Source: Planctomycetota bacterium (GTDB taxonomy: Bacteria; Planctomycetota; UBA1135; JADKAF01). From it: a DNA stretch of 64,000 bases. Both the position numbers and the translations under genes were made by a program. The DNA lies in the NCBI GenBank assembly GCA_016719295.1, contig JADKAF010000001.1:3410001-3474000 (forward strand). Direction: 5' to 3'. Under the pieces are notes generated by a model. It made no database searches and was not told where the DNA came from. It saw only the letters and a list, made by a program, of their open reading frames with translations. Positions 32,694 to 41,872 of this stretch are shown piece by piece (the first letter of the stretch is position 1; every line of letters begins with the position of its first letter).

Positions 32694-33755
32694 TCAGCGG
32701 CGGGCCTCGCCTTGGCGCGGCAGCTCCGCACCGAGCATCTCCACCATCGCCCGCCCCAGCGCCAGCCCGACCTCCATGTAGGTCTCGGCGTTCTGGTTGT
32801 AGTGGTGCCCCTGGTTCATCGGAGAGAGCTCGACCTCGCGCCAGAACGGACGCGCATCGATCGCGGCGACGTTGCCGGCGAACTCCTGGTAGTTCCCCCG
32901 GCGGCCATCGACCGCGAGCTGCGCCTCGGCGACCTGCAGGCCGTGACCGGCGAGCTTCTCTCCGCCGAAGGCGATGGTCGCGAGCACGAACTTCGCGTGC
33001 GGCGCGCCGAAGTCGCGCCGCAGCATCTGGATGAGCTGGACCAGGTTCTGCTCGTAGCGGCTCGCGTGCGCGGCGTTCTGGTCCTTGTGGCCCTGCCACC
33101 AGACGAAGCCCGCGATCTCGTAGCTCGACGCTCCTGGGTAGTACTTCGGGAGCTCGGCGAGCACCTTCTTCGCGTTGGCGACGTCGTCGTCGTACTGCTT
33201 GCCGGCATACCACGCGATCGGCACCGGCACCGTGCCCTTCGCCCAAGAGAGCGGCGAGTCCTTGTAGCCCGCGTAGATCTGGCCTTCGAACTCGTAGCGC
33301 TCGCTGCCGGGCGGCAGGAGATCCCAGCCGAGCGAGCGGTTGCCGATGCACGACTTCAGCAGCAGCACCGGCGCATCGAGCGCGTCCCCGACGACCTGAC
33401 CGAAGCCCAGCTCCGGACCGAAGTTCCCTTTCACCGTGAGCCACTCGTTGGCGTGGACGCCCATCGCGTCGCCCTTCTGCATGACGCGCACGTAGCGCAC
33501 GTCGTCGCGCACGACCCAGCTCCCGTCCTCGCGCTTCCAGAAGCCGTACTTGCCGTGCTTCTGGATCAGGTTCTCGAGCGTCCCCTGCAGCTCTGAAGGG
33601 CCGACGCGACCGAAGCCGAGCATGTTCGATTGCCCGAGCATCACGAAGACCTGCACGGGCTTCGACGGCGCGGCCGCGCTGGTCGAGGCCGGAGGCGGCG
33701 CCTCCTGGGCGCGCGCGAAAGCCGCGAGGGCGAGAACGAGGAGCAAGCAGCGCAT
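32694..33755 (-). CDS. Secreted sialate O-acetylesterase-like hydrolase
   Basis: A 353-residue exported enzyme (signal peptide LLLVLALAAFARAQ) of the SASA/DUF303 family in the SGNH hydrolase superfamily. The nucleophile block is FVMLGQSNM with Ser43, followed by a GN-like block at GFVWWQGHKDQN and a His-containing end (SPMNQGHHYNQNAETYMEVG). The family removes acetyl groups from sugars; in Planctomycetes it belongs to sets for complex polysaccharide use. The ATG at 33755 begins the signal peptide; the longer open frame upstream is noise. It is convergent with the preceding secreted protein gene. Confidence 0.92.
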   Translation of the reverse strand: MRCLLLVLALAAFARAQEAPPPASTSAAAPSKPVQVFVMLGQSNMLGFGRVGPSELQGTLENLIQKHGKYGFWKREDGSWVVRDDVRYVRVMQKGDAMGVHANEWLTVKGNFGPELGFGQVVGDALDAPVLLLKSCIGNRSLGWDLLPPGSERYEFEGQIYAGYKDSPLSWAKGTVPVPIAWYAGKQYDDDVANAKKVLAELPKYYPGASSYEIAGFVWWQGHKDQNAAHASRYEQNLVQLIQMLRRDFGAPHAKFVLATIAFGGEKLAGHGLQVAEAQLAVDGRRGNYQEFAGNVAAIDARPFWREVELSPMNQGHHYNQNAETYMEVGLALGRAMVEMLGAELPRQGEARR

Positions 33756-33992
33756 GGAGGATCCTTCGCGAGGGCGGAGCGGACGCGGTCGGCAAGAACG
33801 CGAGCGGAACCTACGCAGCAGGGCCAGCGCCTTCAAGCCCTGCCGCTGAGGGAGCAGGACCGCGGGAGCGGCGCGACCCGAGAACAAGCCAGGAGAACGA
33901 TGCCGATCCTGGAATCCACGACGCATGCGCCGCGCGTTCCCGTGCTTGAGGAGTAGCTCTCTCTCCCCGCCATCGCGGGAAAGGTCAGGACC

Positions 33993-34436
33993 ATGCTCGC
34001 TCTCCGCTCCCTCGCTCGCACCGCCGCCACGACCCTCGCCGCTCTGGCCCTCGCCGGGGCCGCCTTGGCGCAGGAACTTCCTTTCCGCGGCAAGTTCACC
34101 GGCACCGGCTTCCCCATCGCGGCGATGACCGGCAATGCCAACCACCTCGGCCGATTCCAGGGCACGGGCCAGATCACCCCCACCGGGCCGACGACCTTCG
34201 TCGGGACCTTCGAGTGGTCCGCCGCGAACGGCGACGTGGTCTACGGCATCCTCGACGGCACCTTCGTGCGCGAGCTCTCCCCCGGCGTCTTCGAGTATCA
34301 CGAGATCGCCACGATCCTCGGCGGCACCGGGCGCTTTGCCGGCGCGTCGGGCACGCAGATCGCGACGGGCAACACCGATCTCGTGAACGCCGTCTTCGAC
34401 GGTCGCTTCGACGGCACGATCGTGCTCCCGCGCTGA
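33993..34436 (+). CDS. Small secreted beta-barrel-like protein
   Basis: A 147-residue protein with a signal peptide (TTLAALALAGAALAQ) and a mature part of repeated strands: GKFTGTGFPIAAMTG, HLGRFQGTGQITPTGP, TFEWSAANGDVVYGI and ILGGTGRFAGASGTQIATG. The GTGRFxGASG motif and strand spacing recall lipocalin- or allene-oxide-cyclase-like small barrels that occur as secreted proteins in many bacteria. No catalytic residues can be named. It converges with the lipoprotein gene at 34468 across 31 bases. Confidence 0.8.
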   Translation: MLALRSLARTAATTLAALALAGAALAQELPFRGKFTGTGFPIAAMTGNANHLGRFQGTGQITPTGPTTFVGTFEWSAANGDVVYGILDGTFVRELSPGVFEYHEIATILGGTGRFAGASGTQIATGNTDLVNAVFDGRFDGTIVLPR

Positions 34437-34467
34437 GCTCTCGCGCGTCGAGATCAGGCGCGGCGGC

Positions 34468-36270
34468 TCAGCGATAGGGCCGCCACGCGCTCTGGCCGCC
34501 GAGATAGCTCCACATCTGCTGCATGTATTGCTCATGCGCGCGGCTGCTCTCGACGTAAGCGCGATCCGACGCCGAGAGCGAGCCCGCCGACGAGCCGTAG
34601 CTCGGCGTCCAGGTCGGCGGCCCTTCATAGCGCTGCGCCGCGGCACGCGCCTCTTCCGCCGCGACGCGCTCCGCTTCGCGCTGCTCCGCCGCGCGACGCT
34701 CTTCGGATTCGATCGCGGAAGCGAGGCGCTCGAAGGACTCGCGGAGCTGCGGATCGCGCGCTCGGCTCCCGCGCTCGCGCGCCGTCGCGGGATCGAGCGC
34801 CACGCGTCGCAGATGATGGGCCTGCAGCAGATAGCGCAGGTAGTAGTCGCCCGGCAGGCTCTGCCGGAGCGTATCGAACTCGTCGTAGCGCCGTATCGCG
34901 AGCGCCGTGCGGATGGCGTAGAGCTGGCTGGGCAGAGCCTGCACCTCCTCGGGCGAGAGCCCCGCCACCGAGTCCATGCCGAGCTCGTCCAGGTACGCCT
35001 TCCAGGCGCGCATCTGCTCGCGATGCTCGATGCGCTGCTGCGCTTCGCGCTTCTCGCGGCGCGCGTAGTAGACCGGTCGATAGCGCTCGCGCGCTTCCTC
35101 CTCGCTCGCGCACGCGCTGTCGAAGATCGGCTGCTGCGGCGGCACCTGCTGGTGATCGATGTCGTAGGCCATCCAGCTCCCATCGAGGAGCTGGCCGATC
35201 ACGACGCCGTCGTAGCGCAGGTTCGCCTCGAAGCCGTGGTACCACCAGCGCAAGCTGCGCCATTGCGGCCCCGTCTCCTGCGCGAGGTCCGCGGAGACCC
35301 AGCCGAACGCGGGCCCCGAAGGCAGCCGATACTCCTTCGTCCACCCACTGAGGAAGGTCTGTCGCTGCGCGAACTCGGGGTCGTCGCGCAGCGCGACGTC
35401 CGGGTAGTAGCCCGCACAGGGGATCTCCTCGACCTCGACGGTCCCGTGCGCGGTGATCGGGAAGTAGCGCGTGCGCTCCGGGCTCGTCGGGAGCGCGAGC
35501 ACGGGCTTCGCGAAGGTATCGAACTCGGTGACGAGCAGGAGCTCCGGCGAACGCGGACGACCTCGTTCATCGAGGAACACCGTCACCGGCAAGCCGGTCG
35601 GGTGATCGAAGTCGACGCGCAGCACCTCGCCGTAGATCCGCGGCAGATCGCGGACGCCGTGCAGCGTCACGATGGGCCGCGCTTCCTCGTCGAGCAGATC
35701 GAGCGAGCGGATGACGACGCCCTGTGATCCATGGCTCTGGCCGACGAAGCGCTTGTATTCGTCGGACGCCGGTAGCTCGACGTAGCGCCCCTCGCGCAAG
35801 CCGAAGAGCGCCGGAGTGGGTCGCGACATCCGCTCGTAGTGCGTGGCATCGAGTCCGAACGAGCCGTAGCTGATGCCGTTCGACTCGATGCTGGTGTATG
35901 GCGTCGGCTCCGGCTCACCGAGGCGGAGCTCGCCTTCCTCCAGGCGCACCGGGATGCGCCAGAGCGGCCCGCTGCCGGGCTCCGCGCCGCGCTTGCGTCC
36001 GAAGACCGTGCGGCCGCGGACGACGAACAGCTCCTCCCAAGCAGGAGTGACCAGCTCCTCGTACTCCCACTGCGCGGCGTTCGGATCGAGCAGCCGCCGC
36101 AACCCGCAGCCCACGGGCTGGCCTTCGGCGCTGCGATCGAAGACCTCCACGCTGACACCCTGGAGCGGCGTGCGCAGACGCCAGGTGTCGTGCGGCGCGG
36201 AGGCGCAAGCCCCGAGTACCAAGGCTGCGCAGCAGGAACGGACGAGCGGGGAACGCAAGATCGCGCGCAT
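34468..36270 (-). CDS. Large lipoprotein of unknown function
   Basis: A 600-residue lipoprotein: the lipobox LVLGAC is at residues 17-22. Residues about 30-390 are mixed beta/alpha without recognisable motifs (RDLPRIYGEVLRVDFDHPTG, FGWVSADLAQETGPQWRSL). Residues about 400-560 are strongly helical and charged (Arg/Glu/Ala-rich, e.g. EREARERYRPVYY-like, RRAAEQREAERVAAEEA) and should form coiled coil. The end is Ser/Tyr-rich (SYGSSAGSLSASDRAYVES). It probably faces the periplasm or surface as a structural or scaffold protein. The start follows a CGCGCAT on minus with no strong ribosome binding site. Confidence 0.8.
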   Translation of the reverse strand: MRAILRSPLVRSCCAALVLGACASAPHDTWRLRTPLQGVSVEVFDRSAEGQPVGCGLRRLLDPNAAQWEYEELVTPAWEELFVVRGRTVFGRKRGAEPGSGPLWRIPVRLEEGELRLGEPEPTPYTSIESNGISYGSFGLDATHYERMSRPTPALFGLREGRYVELPASDEYKRFVGQSHGSQGVVIRSLDLLDEEARPIVTLHGVRDLPRIYGEVLRVDFDHPTGLPVTVFLDERGRPRSPELLLVTEFDTFAKPVLALPTSPERTRYFPITAHGTVEVEEIPCAGYYPDVALRDDPEFAQRQTFLSGWTKEYRLPSGPAFGWVSADLAQETGPQWRSLRWWYHGFEANLRYDGVVIGQLLDGSWMAYDIDHQQVPPQQPIFDSACASEEEARERYRPVYYARREKREAQQRIEHREQMRAWKAYLDELGMDSVAGLSPEEVQALPSQLYAIRTALAIRRYDEFDTLRQSLPGDYYLRYLLQAHHLRRVALDPATARERGSRARDPQLRESFERLASAIESEERRAAEQREAERVAAEEARAAAQRYEGPPTWTPSYGSSAGSLSASDRAYVESSRAHEQYMQQMWSYLGGQSAWRPYR

Positions 36271-36380
36271 GACGAGGAGTCCCGGAGACACGATCTCCCT
36301 ATCGACCACCCGGACGACGGAATGAAATCCCGCGGGTGCACGTGAGCTCGGAGACTCGCCGCTCCTCTGCAAGCCGGTGG

Positions 36381-37487
36381 CTAGAAGCGCGGTAGGGCCT
36401 CGGCCAGCGCGTCCGCCACGATCATATTCACGAGCACGCTCGGATGTCCGTCGGTGGCGTTCACAACGCGGTCGTGTGTATGCAACTCGCGCACGAGCGC
36501 GGCGACGTCGACCACGGGATAGCCTCGGTTGCGGAAGACCTCGATCACGCGCTCGCGGGTCACCCGACCGAACTCGAGGTTCTGCATCATCGGGAACACG
36601 AGACCGACCAATGCAATGTGATGCTCTTCGGCATAGCCAAGGAACAGCGCGAGCTCGCTCAGATGGCGGCGAATCACCGCTTCATCGTCGAGCACGCGGC
36701 GCAGGAAATAGAGATACTCGTCCGCATCGGAGTGATGGACCTCCCAGTAGAGGAAGTTGAAGAGGAACGAGTCCCGGAAGATCGTCTGCAGCGGCTCGGC
36801 GACATCGTGATAGGGAACGAACCCGGGAACCGCGAGCCCGAGCTCGGCCGCCGCGCCCTCGATGTCGTTCGGCGTGTACTGCAGGATCAGCGCCTCGGGC
36901 TGCATAGGATGCGCTTGCAGGCGCACCCACTCGTCGATCGTGTGGGCTCCGTTCTTACCCAGGTTCAGGACATGGATGTCGCTGCGCCGCCGCTCCAGCA
37001 AGTTCGTGTAGCGCGTCTCGGCGTCCTCGATCCCGTGGCCAGCGGTAAACGAGTCTCCGAGCGCGAACACGGCATGCCGCCCCTGCGCGGGCACGTGCTC
37101 CGGGTCGCGGTAGCCGAGCGAGTTCTCCGGTCGCCAGAAGTAGCGAAACCAGACTTTCGATCCGAGCGTGTACCCGACGTCGTGGCTGCGCGGCACGAAC
37201 ATGAACACGCCCTCGAGCAAGAGCAGCGTGAGCGACGTGCCCAGCGTCGCGAGGGCCAGGCGCTTGGCTCCAGCCGTGCGTCGTGGATGAGCGGCGAAGC
37301 GCACCAGGGTCACCGCGATGACGATCGCCGCAAGGAGCATGAGCACTCCGCGGACCAGGTACATCGTCGAGAATCCGAGAGGGAGCCGGCCCCAGGCGAC
37401 CCCGTCGGTGAGCCAGAGGCAGAGCCAGAGGCACCCGACGGTCGAGAGCAGCGCGGCGAAGGAGACGAAGAGCGCGCGGAGACACAT
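36381..37487 (-). CDS. Membrane-anchored SGNH/GDSL hydrolase
   Basis: A 368-residue protein with three N-terminal hydrophobic segments (ALFVSFAALLSTVGCLWLC, YLVRGVLMLLAAIVIAV and LALATLGTSLTLLLLEGVF) and a C-terminal SGNH domain. Block I is HAVFALGDSFTAGHG, block II includes LNLGKNGAHT, block III is YTPND, and block V is DGHPS near the end, so all four catalytic-blocks are present. The substrate is probably an acyl ester on a cell-envelope sugar or lipid. A start at 37553 is possible, but the ATG at 37487 sits directly before the first hydrophobic segment. Positioned between the lipoprotein and VF530 genes. Confidence 0.88.
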   Translation of the reverse strand: MCLRALFVSFAALLSTVGCLWLCLWLTDGVAWGRLPLGFSTMYLVRGVLMLLAAIVIAVTLVRFAAHPRRTAGAKRLALATLGTSLTLLLLEGVFMFVPRSHDVGYTLGSKVWFRYFWRPENSLGYRDPEHVPAQGRHAVFALGDSFTAGHGIEDAETRYTNLLERRRSDIHVLNLGKNGAHTIDEWVRLQAHPMQPEALILQYTPNDIEGAAAELGLAVPGFVPYHDVAEPLQTIFRDSFLFNFLYWEVHHSDADEYLYFLRRVLDDEAVIRRHLSELALFLGYAEEHHIALVGLVFPMMQNLEFGRVTRERVIEVFRNRGYPVVDVAALVRELHTHDRVVNATDGHPSVLVNMIVADALAEALPRF

Positions 37488-37692
37488 GGCACGAGACACT
37501 CGGAGATCGGGCTCACCGCGGAGTTGCGCTGCGTCTCGGTCTCCCCAGGTCAATTTCGCCCCTTCTCGCCCCGAAGTTGAGGCGGGCAGTTCCCTGGTCC
37601 CCCCGAACCGCGGCTCTCCGCGCGGCAGCGGAGCCCTCGTTGGCTACTCGGCGCTCGCCGCTCGGCTCCGGCGGAGGTGATTCGCCTCCGCC

Positions 37693-37926
37693 TCAACGCC
37701 GCCGGTCGCCTGCGAGCAGCTCGAGATAGAGCTTCTCGACCTTCGCCCGCGCCCACGGCGTCTTCCGCAGGAACTTCAAGCTCGAGCCGATGCTGGGCTC
37801 GTGGTGGAAGCAGCGGATGTTGACACTCGCCGCCATGACCTCCCAGCCGAGGCGCGCGACGAGCTGCTCCAGGATGGCCTGGAGCGTCACGCCGTGAAGG
37901 GGATCGTTCGGGTGCTCGCGTTCCAT
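37693..37926 (-). CDS. VF530 (DUF2132) family DNA-binding-like protein
   Basis: A 77-residue protein that is almost pure VF530 domain: NDPLHGVTLQAILEQLVARL, GWEVMAASVNIRCFHHEPSI, and SLKFLRKTPWARAKVEKLYL. The family is a small winged/SAP-like helical domain known from structural genomics and thought to bind DNA; its cellular role is undefined. It is divergent from the LOG gene, with 182 bases between them. Confidence 0.93.
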   Translation of the reverse strand: MEREHPNDPLHGVTLQAILEQLVARLGWEVMAASVNIRCFHHEPSIGSSLKFLRKTPWARAKVEKLYLELLAGDRRR

Positions 37927-38108
37927 GCGGATTCGGCGGCGTCGGGGCTGCGGCCGGGGCCGATACGGCGCGGCGCGCGGCCCACGTTATAGAGCAAGCG
38001 AGCCGAAGCTGCAGGAGGCTGCGAGGGCGCGGCGCTCGCGCGCTGGACTTTGGCTCCGGAGAAGCCACGATCTGCGGCTCGCGTTCCCCCGGATCAGGAG
38101 CCCTGTCG

Positions 38109-38690
38109 ATGCGCGCGGTCTGCGTTTTCTGCGGCTCGAGCCCCGGCGCCCAGCCGGTCTATCGCTCGATCGCGATCGAGCTCGGCCGCGAGCTCGTGGC
38201 CCGCGACCTCACGCTGGTGTACGGCGGAGGGAACGTGGGCTTGATGGGCATCCTCGCCGACGCCGTGCTCGAGGCCGGCGGGCGCGCGATCGGAGTGATC
38301 CCGCGCGCGCTCCTCGAGCGCGAGGTGGGCCATCGCGGCCTCACCGAGCTCCACGTCGTGCGCTCGATGCACGAGCGGAAAGCCCTGATGGCGGAGCTCT
38401 CGGACGCCTTCCTCGCTTTGCCGGGCGGCTTCGGAACCTTCGAGGAGCTCTGCGAGGTGATCACCTGGGCCCAGCTCGGGATCCACGCGAAACCCTGCGG
38501 CGTGCTGAACGCGGCCGGCTACTACGATCCGCTGCTCGCCCTCTTCGACCGCGCCGTCGACGAGCGCTTCGTACGCGCGGAGCATCGGGCGATCGTGCGC
38601 GTCGCCTCGAGCCCGCGAGCGATCCTCGACGAGCTCGCGACGGCGCGCGTTCCGATCGTCGCGAAGTGGATCGACCGCAGCGAGAGCTGA
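38109..38690 (+). CDS. LOG family protein (TIGR00730, nucleoside monophosphate phosphoribohydrolase)
   Basis: A 193-residue Rossmann-fold protein of the LOG family, whose members cleave cytokinin riboside monophosphates or related nucleotides to free base and ribose phosphate. The opening VCVFCGSSPGA and the diagnostic ALPGGFGTFEELCEVITWAQ are present, with the active-site loop GGGNVGLMG and the Arg/Glu residues of HERKALM. AGGAG (38096-38100) sits 8 bases before the ATG. The kinase-TPR gene follows 82 bases later on the same strand. Confidence 0.95.
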   Translation: MRAVCVFCGSSPGAQPVYRSIAIELGRELVARDLTLVYGGGNVGLMGILADAVLEAGGRAIGVIPRALLEREVGHRGLTELHVVRSMHERKALMAELSDAFLALPGGFGTFEELCEVITWAQLGIHAKPCGVLNAAGYYDPLLALFDRAVDERFVRAEHRAIVRVASSPRAILDELATARVPIVAKWIDRSES

Positions 38691-38772
38691 GCCGCCATCG
38701 CCGCGTGGCCGGCCACGCGACCCGCGTTCTGCCGCGATATCCTCTGCGGAGCACGCCGCGAGACGCCCCCGG

Positions 38773-41592
38773 ATGAATGAGACCCACTACGAGCGCCTCC
38801 ACCGCCACTTCTCCGCGGCCTGCGAGCTCTCCGGCGCGGAGCGCGAGGAGTACGTGCGCCGCGCCAGCGCCGGCGATCCCGAGCTGGAGCGCGAGCTGCG
38901 CGAGCTACTCGCGAGCGACGAGGGCGGCGGGCTCTTCCACGAGACGGGCCTCGGCGCGCTGCACGGCGGATCTCGCGGAGCCTCCGTCGCCGGGGATCTC
39001 CCGGAGAACATCGGCCCCTACCGCGTGCTCGAGGTGCTCGGCCGCGGCGGCATGGGCGTCGTCTATCGCGCGGCGCAGGAGAAGCCTTCGCGCGAAGTGG
39101 CGCTGAAGGTCTTGGCCCCGGGGATCGCGAGCGCCGAAGCGCGCCGGCGCTTCGAGTTCGAAGCGGAAGCGCTGGCGCGCTTGCAGCACCCGGGAATCGC
39201 GCAGATCTACGCCGTCGGAACCTACGTCTCGAGCGCGGGCGAGCAGCCCTATCTCGCGATGGAGCTCGTGCGCGGCGCCTCCCTCGACGCTTGGGCCGAG
39301 CGGAACCGCGGGGAACACCGCGCCGCCATCGAGCTCCTCGTCGACCTCTGCGAGGCCGTGCATCACGCGCATCAGAAGGGCGTCATCCACCGCGATCTGA
39401 AGCCCGGCAACGTGATCGTCGACGATCGCGGTCAGCCCAAGGTGCTCGACTTCGGCATCGCGCGCGTCGCGGGCGACGAGGAGGGGCTCTCCTTGCGCAC
39501 GCGCACCGGGCAAGTGCTCGGAACGCTCGCCTACATGAGCCCCGAGCAAGCCAACGGCGACATCGCGCGCGTCGACTCGCGCTCGGACATCTACTCGCTC
39601 GGCGCGATCGGCTATCAGCTGCTCTCCGGATCCTTGCCCATCGAGCTCGGCCAGCTCACCTTGGTGAAGGCGCTGAAGAAGCTGGTGCAGGAAGAAGCCG
39701 AGCTGCTCTCGCGCCGCGATCTGCGCCTCCGCGGCGATCTGGAGACCATCTTCGCGAAGGCGCTGCGGAAGGAGCCGGAGCAGCGCTACGCCTCGGCGCT
39801 CGAGCTCGCCGATGATCTCCGGCGCTTCCTCGCGCACGAGCCGATCCGCGCGCGGAAGGCGACGAAGAGCTACCTCGTCGCGCGCTTCGCGCGCCGCCAT
39901 GCGCTGCTGCTCTCCGGAGTCGCCGCGCTCTTCCTCGGCCTCGCGATCGCGCTCGGCGTCAGCCTCGTCGCCACGGCGCGCGCCGAGGAGGCGCTCGCTC
40001 GGGAGGAACGCTCGCGACGCCGAGCGGAGCAGGCACAAGTCGAGGAGCGCCTCGCGCGCGCCGCCGCCGAGGCCAACGCGGAGGAAGCTTCCAGGCAGTC
40101 GCGCGTGAAGACCGCGGTGCTGGAGGTGATGAGCGAGTTCTTCTACTCCTCCGATCCGGCGAACAACCCCGACGCGCTGCACCAATCCGTCGCCGAGCGC
40201 TTCGAGCGCGCCGCCGTGCGCTTGGAAGCGCGCTTCGCCGAGGACCCGAGCAGCGAGCGCGCCATTCGCTTCGCGCTCGCCAAGCTGCTGACGGGCCTCG
40301 GCGAGCAAGCCGCGGCGCTCGCGCAGCTCGAGCGCGTGCGGGAGCTCCCCGACACCGGCGCGGATCGAGCGCAGCTCGCGGAGATCGAGCACGACTATGC
40401 AGCGGCGCTCTGGCAGCTCGAGCGCTGGGAGCCCGCGCTGGAGGCGATCGAGCGAGCGGAACGTATGCTCGCGTCCCTGCCACCGGCTCCGGCGGGTGCC
40501 CCCGTGCAGAAGCGCGTCGTCGATGCCGCCGCCATGGCGGGCCTCCGCGGCCAGATCCTGGAGAAGCTGAGCCGCACCGCCGAAGCCGAGGAGCTCTGGC
40601 ACGAGACGCTCGAGCGGCTCGAGAGCGATCCCGCGACGGCCCGCTCGAACACCGTCGTCACGCTGCTGATCAGCCTCGCCGGCGCCGAGCTCCGCCGCGG
40701 GAAGAACGCGGAGGCCGAAGCCCTGACCCGTCGCGCGGTCGAGCTCCTGCAAGCCGTCGCGGGGCCCGAATCGGAGCACGCGCTCGTTGCGCTGAACACG
40801 CTCGCCGTCTCCATCGCGAGCCAAGGCGACTTCGATCAGGCGCTCTCGATCCTGGAGGAGATCGTCGCGAGCAGCGATCGGGTCTACGGCGAGGAGCATC
40901 CGCGCGGCATCGGCATCAAGCAGAACATCGCCTCGATGCTCTATCAGAAGGGCGAGATCCCGCGTGCGAAGGAGCGCTTCCGCGAGGTGATCGACCTCGC
41001 CGAGCGCGTCGGCGGCAAGGAGAGCCTGCACCTCGTCCATCCGCTCGCGAATCTGGGCAGCCTCCTCTTCAAGTCCGAGAAGGACCTGGAAGGCGCCGCC
41101 GCGCTCTACGAGCGCGCCATCGCGATCCGCCTCGCGAAGAACCCGACCGCCGACCGCACCTTCTCCGGCTACTACCACGATCTCGCGCAGATCCGCCGCG
41201 CGCAGGGCCAGATCGAAGAGTTCCTAGCACTCGCGAAGCGCTCGATCGAGATCCGGAAGGAGGCGCTCGGCGAGTTCCACGAGCTCGTGCTGAACCGCCG
41301 CTTCGACTACGCGTACGCGCTCTCGCAAGCGGGCCGACTGCAGGAGGCCAAGGCCGAGATGCTGGCGATCGAGACGAAGCTCCCCGAGGTCTACGGCTCG
41401 CAGCACAAGCTCACGAAGGGCCTGCCGCGGGGACTCGCCGAGATCCTGATCGAGCTCGGCGAGCTCGAGCGCGTGGACGAGCTGATCGACACCTACATCG
41501 AGCGGCACGTCGGGACGAGCGACGAGGCGGCGGTGCGGGAGAGGGCGAAGGAGCTGCGCGCGCGAGCGGCGGCGAAGCGCGGGGGGCCGTAG
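38773..41592 (+). CDS. Membrane serine/threonine kinase with C-terminal TPR region
   Basis: A 939-residue Hanks-type kinase. An N-terminal helical segment (1-75) with the acidic ELREL pattern precedes the kinase domain: glycine loop GRGGMG at 90-95, Lys112 in ALKVL, HRDLKPGN with Asp208, DFG at 227-229 and GTLAYMSPEQA. One transmembrane helix lies at about 377-400 (LLLSGVAALFLGLAIALGVS), followed by a coiled coil and then TPR repeats from about 480 to 930 (TELLAGAELRRGKNAEAEAL-like, ALVALNTLAVSIASQGDFDQ). Such kinase-TPR proteins abound in Planctomycetes; the TPR part presumably binds partners outside the membrane. Its start ATG overlaps none of the LOG gene. The next small gene starts 4 bases after its stop. 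Confidence 0.94.
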   Translation: MNETHYERLHRHFSAACELSGAEREEYVRRASAGDPELERELRELLASDEGGGLFHETGLGALHGGSRGASVAGDLPENIGPYRVLEVLGRGGMGVVYRAAQEKPSREVALKVLAPGIASAEARRRFEFEAEALARLQHPGIAQIYAVGTYVSSAGEQPYLAMELVRGASLDAWAERNRGEHRAAIELLVDLCEAVHHAHQKGVIHRDLKPGNVIVDDRGQPKVLDFGIARVAGDEEGLSLRTRTGQVLGTLAYMSPEQANGDIARVDSRSDIYSLGAIGYQLLSGSLPIELGQLTLVKALKKLVQEEAELLSRRDLRLRGDLETIFAKALRKEPEQRYASALELADDLRRFLAHEPIRARKATKSYLVARFARRHALLLSGVAALFLGLAIALGVSLVATARAEEALAREERSRRRAEQAQVEERLARAAAEANAEEASRQSRVKTAVLEVMSEFFYSSDPANNPDALHQSVAERFERAAVRLEARFAEDPSSERAIRFALAKLLTGLGEQAAALAQLERVRELPDTGADRAQLAEIEHDYAAALWQLERWEPALEAIERAERMLASLPPAPAGAPVQKRVVDAAAMAGLRGQILEKLSRTAEAEELWHETLERLESDPATARSNTVVTLLISLAGAELRRGKNAEAEALTRRAVELLQAVAGPESEHALVALNTLAVSIASQGDFDQALSILEEIVASSDRVYGEEHPRGIGIKQNIASMLYQKGEIPRAKERFREVIDLAERVGGKESLHLVHPLANLGSLLFKSEKDLEGAAALYERAIAIRLAKNPTADRTFSGYYHDLAQIRRAQGQIEEFLALAKRSIEIRKEALGEFHELVLNRRFDYAYALSQAGRLQEAKAEMLAIETKLPEVYGSQHKLTKGLPRGLAEILIELGELERVDELIDTYIERHVGTSDEAAVRERAKELRARAAAKRGGP

Positions 41593-41596
41593 GAAC

Positions 41597-41857
41597 ATGC
41601 GCACGATCCAGGGACTCGTGCTGCTCTTCGCAGCGACTTCTCTCGCCGCGCAGGAGCCGCCGTGGAAAACCGAAGCGCGCCGCTGGGGTCTCGACGAGGT
41701 CGAGATCGCGCAGCTCGAGCGCGAGGGGTTGGTCGTCGGGCGGGAGAGCTATGCGAGTCCCGTCGAGGCGTATCGCCCTCGCGAGGTGCCGTACTTCGTG
41801 ACGAGCGATCTCGAGCTGCCCGCGTGGCTGAAGCCGATCTACGCGCACGGGCGCTGA
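41597..41857 (+). CDS. Short secreted protein, N-terminal remnant of a DUF3160-like protein
   Basis: An 86-residue protein with a signal peptide (GLVLLFAATSLAAQ) and a mature part that resembles the N-terminus of DUF3160 family proteins (EIAQLEREGLVVGRESYASP, then VPYFVTSDLELPAW). Full members have several hundred further residues, so this is either a decayed fragment or an independent small protein. It begins 4 bases after the kinase stop and ends 15 bases before the convergent methyltransferase gene, leaving no room for the missing part. No downstream frame continues it. Confidence 0.6.
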   Translation: MRTIQGLVLLFAATSLAAQEPPWKTEARRWGLDEVEIAQLEREGLVVGRESYASPVEAYRPREVPYFVTSDLELPAWLKPIYAHGR

Positions 41858-41872
41858 GCCCTGCCGCGAGCT

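Noticed and set aside
41597..41857. Part of the kinase-TPR protein
   Set aside because: A stop codon precedes it and it has its own signal peptide.
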